Below, piece after piece: positions 61,000-64,000 of a stretch of DNA of 64,000 nucleotides. The position numbers and the translations under genes were made by a program. The notes under the pieces were generated by a model, which saw nothing but the letters and a program-made list of their open reading frames with translations, did not search any database and was not told the DNA's origin. This stretch comes from Gordionus sp. m RMFG-2023 (taxonomy: Eukaryota; Nematomorpha; Gordioida; Chordodea; Parachordodidae). The first letter of the stretch is position 1. The number at the start of each line of letters is the position of its first letter. The stretch lies in assembly GCF_954871325.1 (NCBI RefSeq), contig NC_088777.1, forward strand, positions 45,237,366 to 45,301,365. Reading direction: 5' to 3'.

Positions 61000-62240
61000 A
61001 TGCCACCATGATTATTTATATTGTAATAATATCGTATAATATATATTGGCACGAAAAAAAAATATAAATAACATTTAAAAATATATTTTTGAACCCAAAT
61101 TTATAATAAATAATACAATAGCTTTATATGTTTTGACGCCTTGCCAGAAAAGTGATTTTTAATAAGAGCGTATGCAATTACAGTTAGCGGGAATTCGCGG
61201 CAAAAGTACAAAAATATGATTAAGAATAAAATGGATTTTGTTTACCATGTTTTTTAATTACTCCTATTATGGCTAACAAAATTATCCATTAAATTTTAAT
61301 TGTCTCACCTCTCTTATTATTAACTTTAACTTGCCTTCAAAAATATAATATTAAATGAATTTGTTTATAGGGTACAAACATATCATAGGGAAAAAGGCCT
61401 CAAAATTACATAAATACCAGATCCTTTATAAAAAAAATATATCCTAGTTATTACATATCCATTCTTGTTGAAAGTATCAAGATACATAAAATATTTATAA
61501 TTCAATTTCTACCACAAACTTAAAGATTAATTCGAAATAAATGACCAGCTTATTGTTCCAGGGGAACTCTCTAAAGTTTATAATATCGCTTGGAATGAAT
61601 ATTTTGCGAACATTATAATAAGGATTCTTTTTAAAACAAATACTCAAATATTACTATTTTTGTATTCTGTATCTTTAATACTATTATTGGTGCCTGCCAA
61701 TAAAATATGTTTTTATAATTTATTAAGTATTAGGATAGCATAGAAATAAAAAACAAAATTAATGCAAAAATTACTATAAAATATTGTTATAAAGGTGGAA
61801 TATAACATTTCAAAAAAATATACAATTGTCTATATCTTTGGTAAAGGAAATGAAAAAGATAAAAGGTAGCTATATTTATAACGTAATTTATTAATCAAAT
61901 AATATTTACTACTCCTAGAATATGTCATATCAAAAGTTTAATTAAAATATGGTTACATATGTTATCTATTTTGTAATTGCAAATTTAGTTTAGAATACTT
62001 ATTTAAATATTTTTTTGAAAAATCATAATTATATAAAAATCAAGTATTAAAGCAATATTTCAAATTTAATGATAAGGGAAATTCTGTATGCAGTAATTTA
62101 GAGAGATGCATTAAGATAAATAGCTCTAATCAATTTAATAAATATTTAGGTAAAAAAAACTAAAACTATAGAGACTTTGACTAAAACTTTGTTACCAAAT
62201 CAGTTACAAAAGAATACAATATTAATAAAATTAGAAGACA
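61000..62240. other. AT-rich stretch, probable body of the decayed hAT element
   Basis: Between the GTAACTAGTTAC repeats and the transposase motifs. No continuous frame. An inverted-repeat end similar to that at 55,432 lies near 61,170. Confidence 0.4.
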
Positions 62241-62254
62241 AAAAAATCTATTAA

Positions 62255-63590
62255 TTTTACAGAAGATGATCTGTTCTTTGGTAGAGATGAAGAACGTTAA
62301 TGGCCACCCTTTTTCAAGCAATGAAGATTCAGAGTTTAAAAGATTAATTGACCCTATACTAAAACCCTGGGTGTGTCCTTAAATCGTTTTAAAATTAGAA
62401 ACTTGTTTACAGATGAGTCTAATAATAGTGAGAACAATTAAAAGAAAAAGGAAAAATAAATTCGTTTATTTAAAAATTGATTCTGCCAAAAGATTAGATA
62501 GTAGCATTCTGGGAATTATTTAGTATGTTCAAGGTAATATTAACGTATTAAAACTTGAATAAATTCTACATTCCATTAAATACTTATATACTTTAACAAC
62601 CGATAGGTGCAAATTTAATCAAATCTTTAAGCTTATTAAATGAATCTGTGTAGGGTGAGAATTGGGATAAAGATGATATGAATGACGATATAATAAATGT
62701 ATAAATGGCAGATCTATATCAAATATTAAAAGTTACACTCCAAATGTTTATGTTGGAAGTGCACCACACATTAAAACTTTAATGATTCTTTAGACAAGTT
62801 AGGCGTAATAGAGTATCAGCCGAGCTTTAAAGATTGTTAGAATCTTGATATCACTGAAACCTATATAAATAATTGATTGTATTCAAGGTGTCATCTGATT
62901 ACGATTTGCTAGATCGATTGTTAAAATTGAAAGATTTTTATATGGACTTTGTTGCAACGTTATTCTAGAGAAGCTTTGAAACCACTTAACGTGGCAATCT
63001 ATAGACTTTCCGATTTTTATAGCATTTAGATAAAATAGCATTTGGAATTGGAAATAATAGACAATAATTTTTCCAATGAGATGAGATTTAGAGAGAAGCT
63101 TATTTAAATAATGATTTTTTTGGGGCTTCATTATTTAGACCCCAGGTATCAAATCCTATTAACCATTGATCAGAAAGAGGGTAATAAAGCAGCACAATTA
63201 ACGAAATTATAGGTATATTATAAATTATGAATGCATTAACATTAATTTCAGCTACAAATGATTTTGATGATAATAATTATGATAAAAGTTCTATTAGAAA
63301 AAAAAATCAATTAACACAGCATCAAAGTAAACAAATTCCAATTAGCTCATTATTAGAAATATTTTGACATATTAAAAAATTAGTAAGGATGCAAATGCTT
63401 TAGATTTTTGGGAAGAGAATGGTTTAATCTATCTAGAATTATACACCATCGCGAAAATTAAGTAGATTATACATATATTATATTAAACTTAATTAATCAC
63501 TAGGTTAGCGTTGAACGATCATTCTCTTCATTAAAATATATAAGTCTCAATGACTATATTTTAGAAGATATTATGATAATGCCTAAATAA
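62255..63590 (+). pseudogene. Decayed hAT transposase
   Basis: On the plus strand, motifs appear in family order: VEMKNVNGHPFSSNEDSEF near 62,280-62,335 (hAT form, M...PFS.VE...F), LDPRYQILLTID near 63,134-63,170, and DFWEENG..YLELYTIAK near 63,400-63,455. Last comes VSVERSFSSLKYISLNDYI near 63,505-63,560, the signature of the C-terminal dimerisation domain. Frame changes and stops separate these blocks, so no active enzyme is encoded. Read as a plain DNA transposon fossil. Confidence 0.8.
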
Positions 63591-63685
63591 AATTTTTAAA
63601 ATAGAAGTATAATTTTTTTAAAAAATTGCATTGTAGTATTATATATTACAGATTTTTCACTGAATCCAAACCTTTTTTTTGTAAC

Positions 63686-63995
63686 GAGGGTTCACAGCCC
63701 TACGTTTACCTATAGTTGGTTTTAGGCTGTTTAGATAGAGCTTTATAGATTTAAATAAGACAAACCAGAACACGGCTTTAAAATTATTATTAAAGTTCAG
63801 AATAATAACTAATCTAGCATCTCCGTGATTCAAAAACTCTCAATTTTAAACCATTTGTGAAAATTCTGATTTTTTTAAAAATTGATTATACCATGTATTG
63901 AAGTTACTAACATGTAAATTTGAAGAAATTTTGCTCTTAACCTTTAAATTATCTTAATTTATATTAATTTTTATAATTTTTCATAATAAATCATA
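63686..63995. repeat. Dispersed repeat, second copy
   Basis: GAGGGTTCACAGCCCTACGT to the CTCAATTTTAAACCATTT block, then TTATACCATGTATTGAAGTT to TTTTTCATAATAA, matches 29,103-29,770. It runs close to or past the window end. Confidence 0.7.
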
Positions 63996-64000
63996 AAAAA

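Noticed and set aside
62883-63131. 82-codon minus-strand frame
   Set aside because: It is antisense to the hAT transposase remnant, whose family motifs read on the plus strand.

Overview
This window looks like nuclear DNA from an AT-rich eukaryote, most likely an invertebrate animal. Genes are split by GT-AG introns, several of them only 47-57 bp long. One gene is closest to atypical protein kinase C, an animal-type kinase. The repeats are hAT DNA transposons and their MITEs, a LINE, and Ty3/Gypsy-type LTR fossils. I cannot name the species. No tRNA, rRNA, CRISPR or bacterial operon structure was seen. Most long open frames are chance frames or decayed repeats; real genes had to be assembled exon by exon.

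The left part (1-20 kb) and right part (40.1-61 kb) are paralogous. Each holds two minus-strand copies of one five-exon gene: copy 1 (5.76-10.65 kb), copy 2 (14.19-19.45 kb), copy 3 (45.88-51.03 kb) and copy 4 (55.01-60.15 kb). The predicted product has a signal peptide and two beta-rich, fibronectin-III-like domains, about 275-297 residues in all. Splice phases agree in all four copies. Three copies are complete from ATG to stop; copy 1 lacks an obvious ATG. I do not recognise the family. Each copy has a decayed LINE reverse transcriptase downstream, so the LINE predates the duplications. Bases 1-10,175 and 40,121-50,285 are nearly identical and differ mostly in homopolymer lengths, while the flanking paralogous sequence is clearly more diverged. 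This means recent duplication, gene conversion or an assembly artefact.

The middle (20-40 kb) holds a nest of LTR-retrotransposon fossils (21.8-26.1 kb) with LTRs in both orientations, one enlarged by an internal ~310-bp triplication. It also holds a LINE fragment (30.1-30.4 kb), a hAT-type element with a perfect 8-bp target duplication (37.63-38.70 kb), and a plus-strand 11-exon gene (32.05-36.50 kb). That gene encodes a 414-residue AGC/PKC-like kinase fold whose reading frame is intact. Its DFG, catalytic-loop Asn and activation-loop Thr positions are all substituted, so it is probably a pseudokinase.

The right end (60.75-63.6 kb) is a decayed hAT transposase gene, followed by a repeat shared with 29.1 kb. 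A four-copy palindromic hAT MITE family is scattered through the window, and one copy has its empty site preserved in the paralogue. All gene models come from reading the sequence by eye, without alignment software or transcript data.
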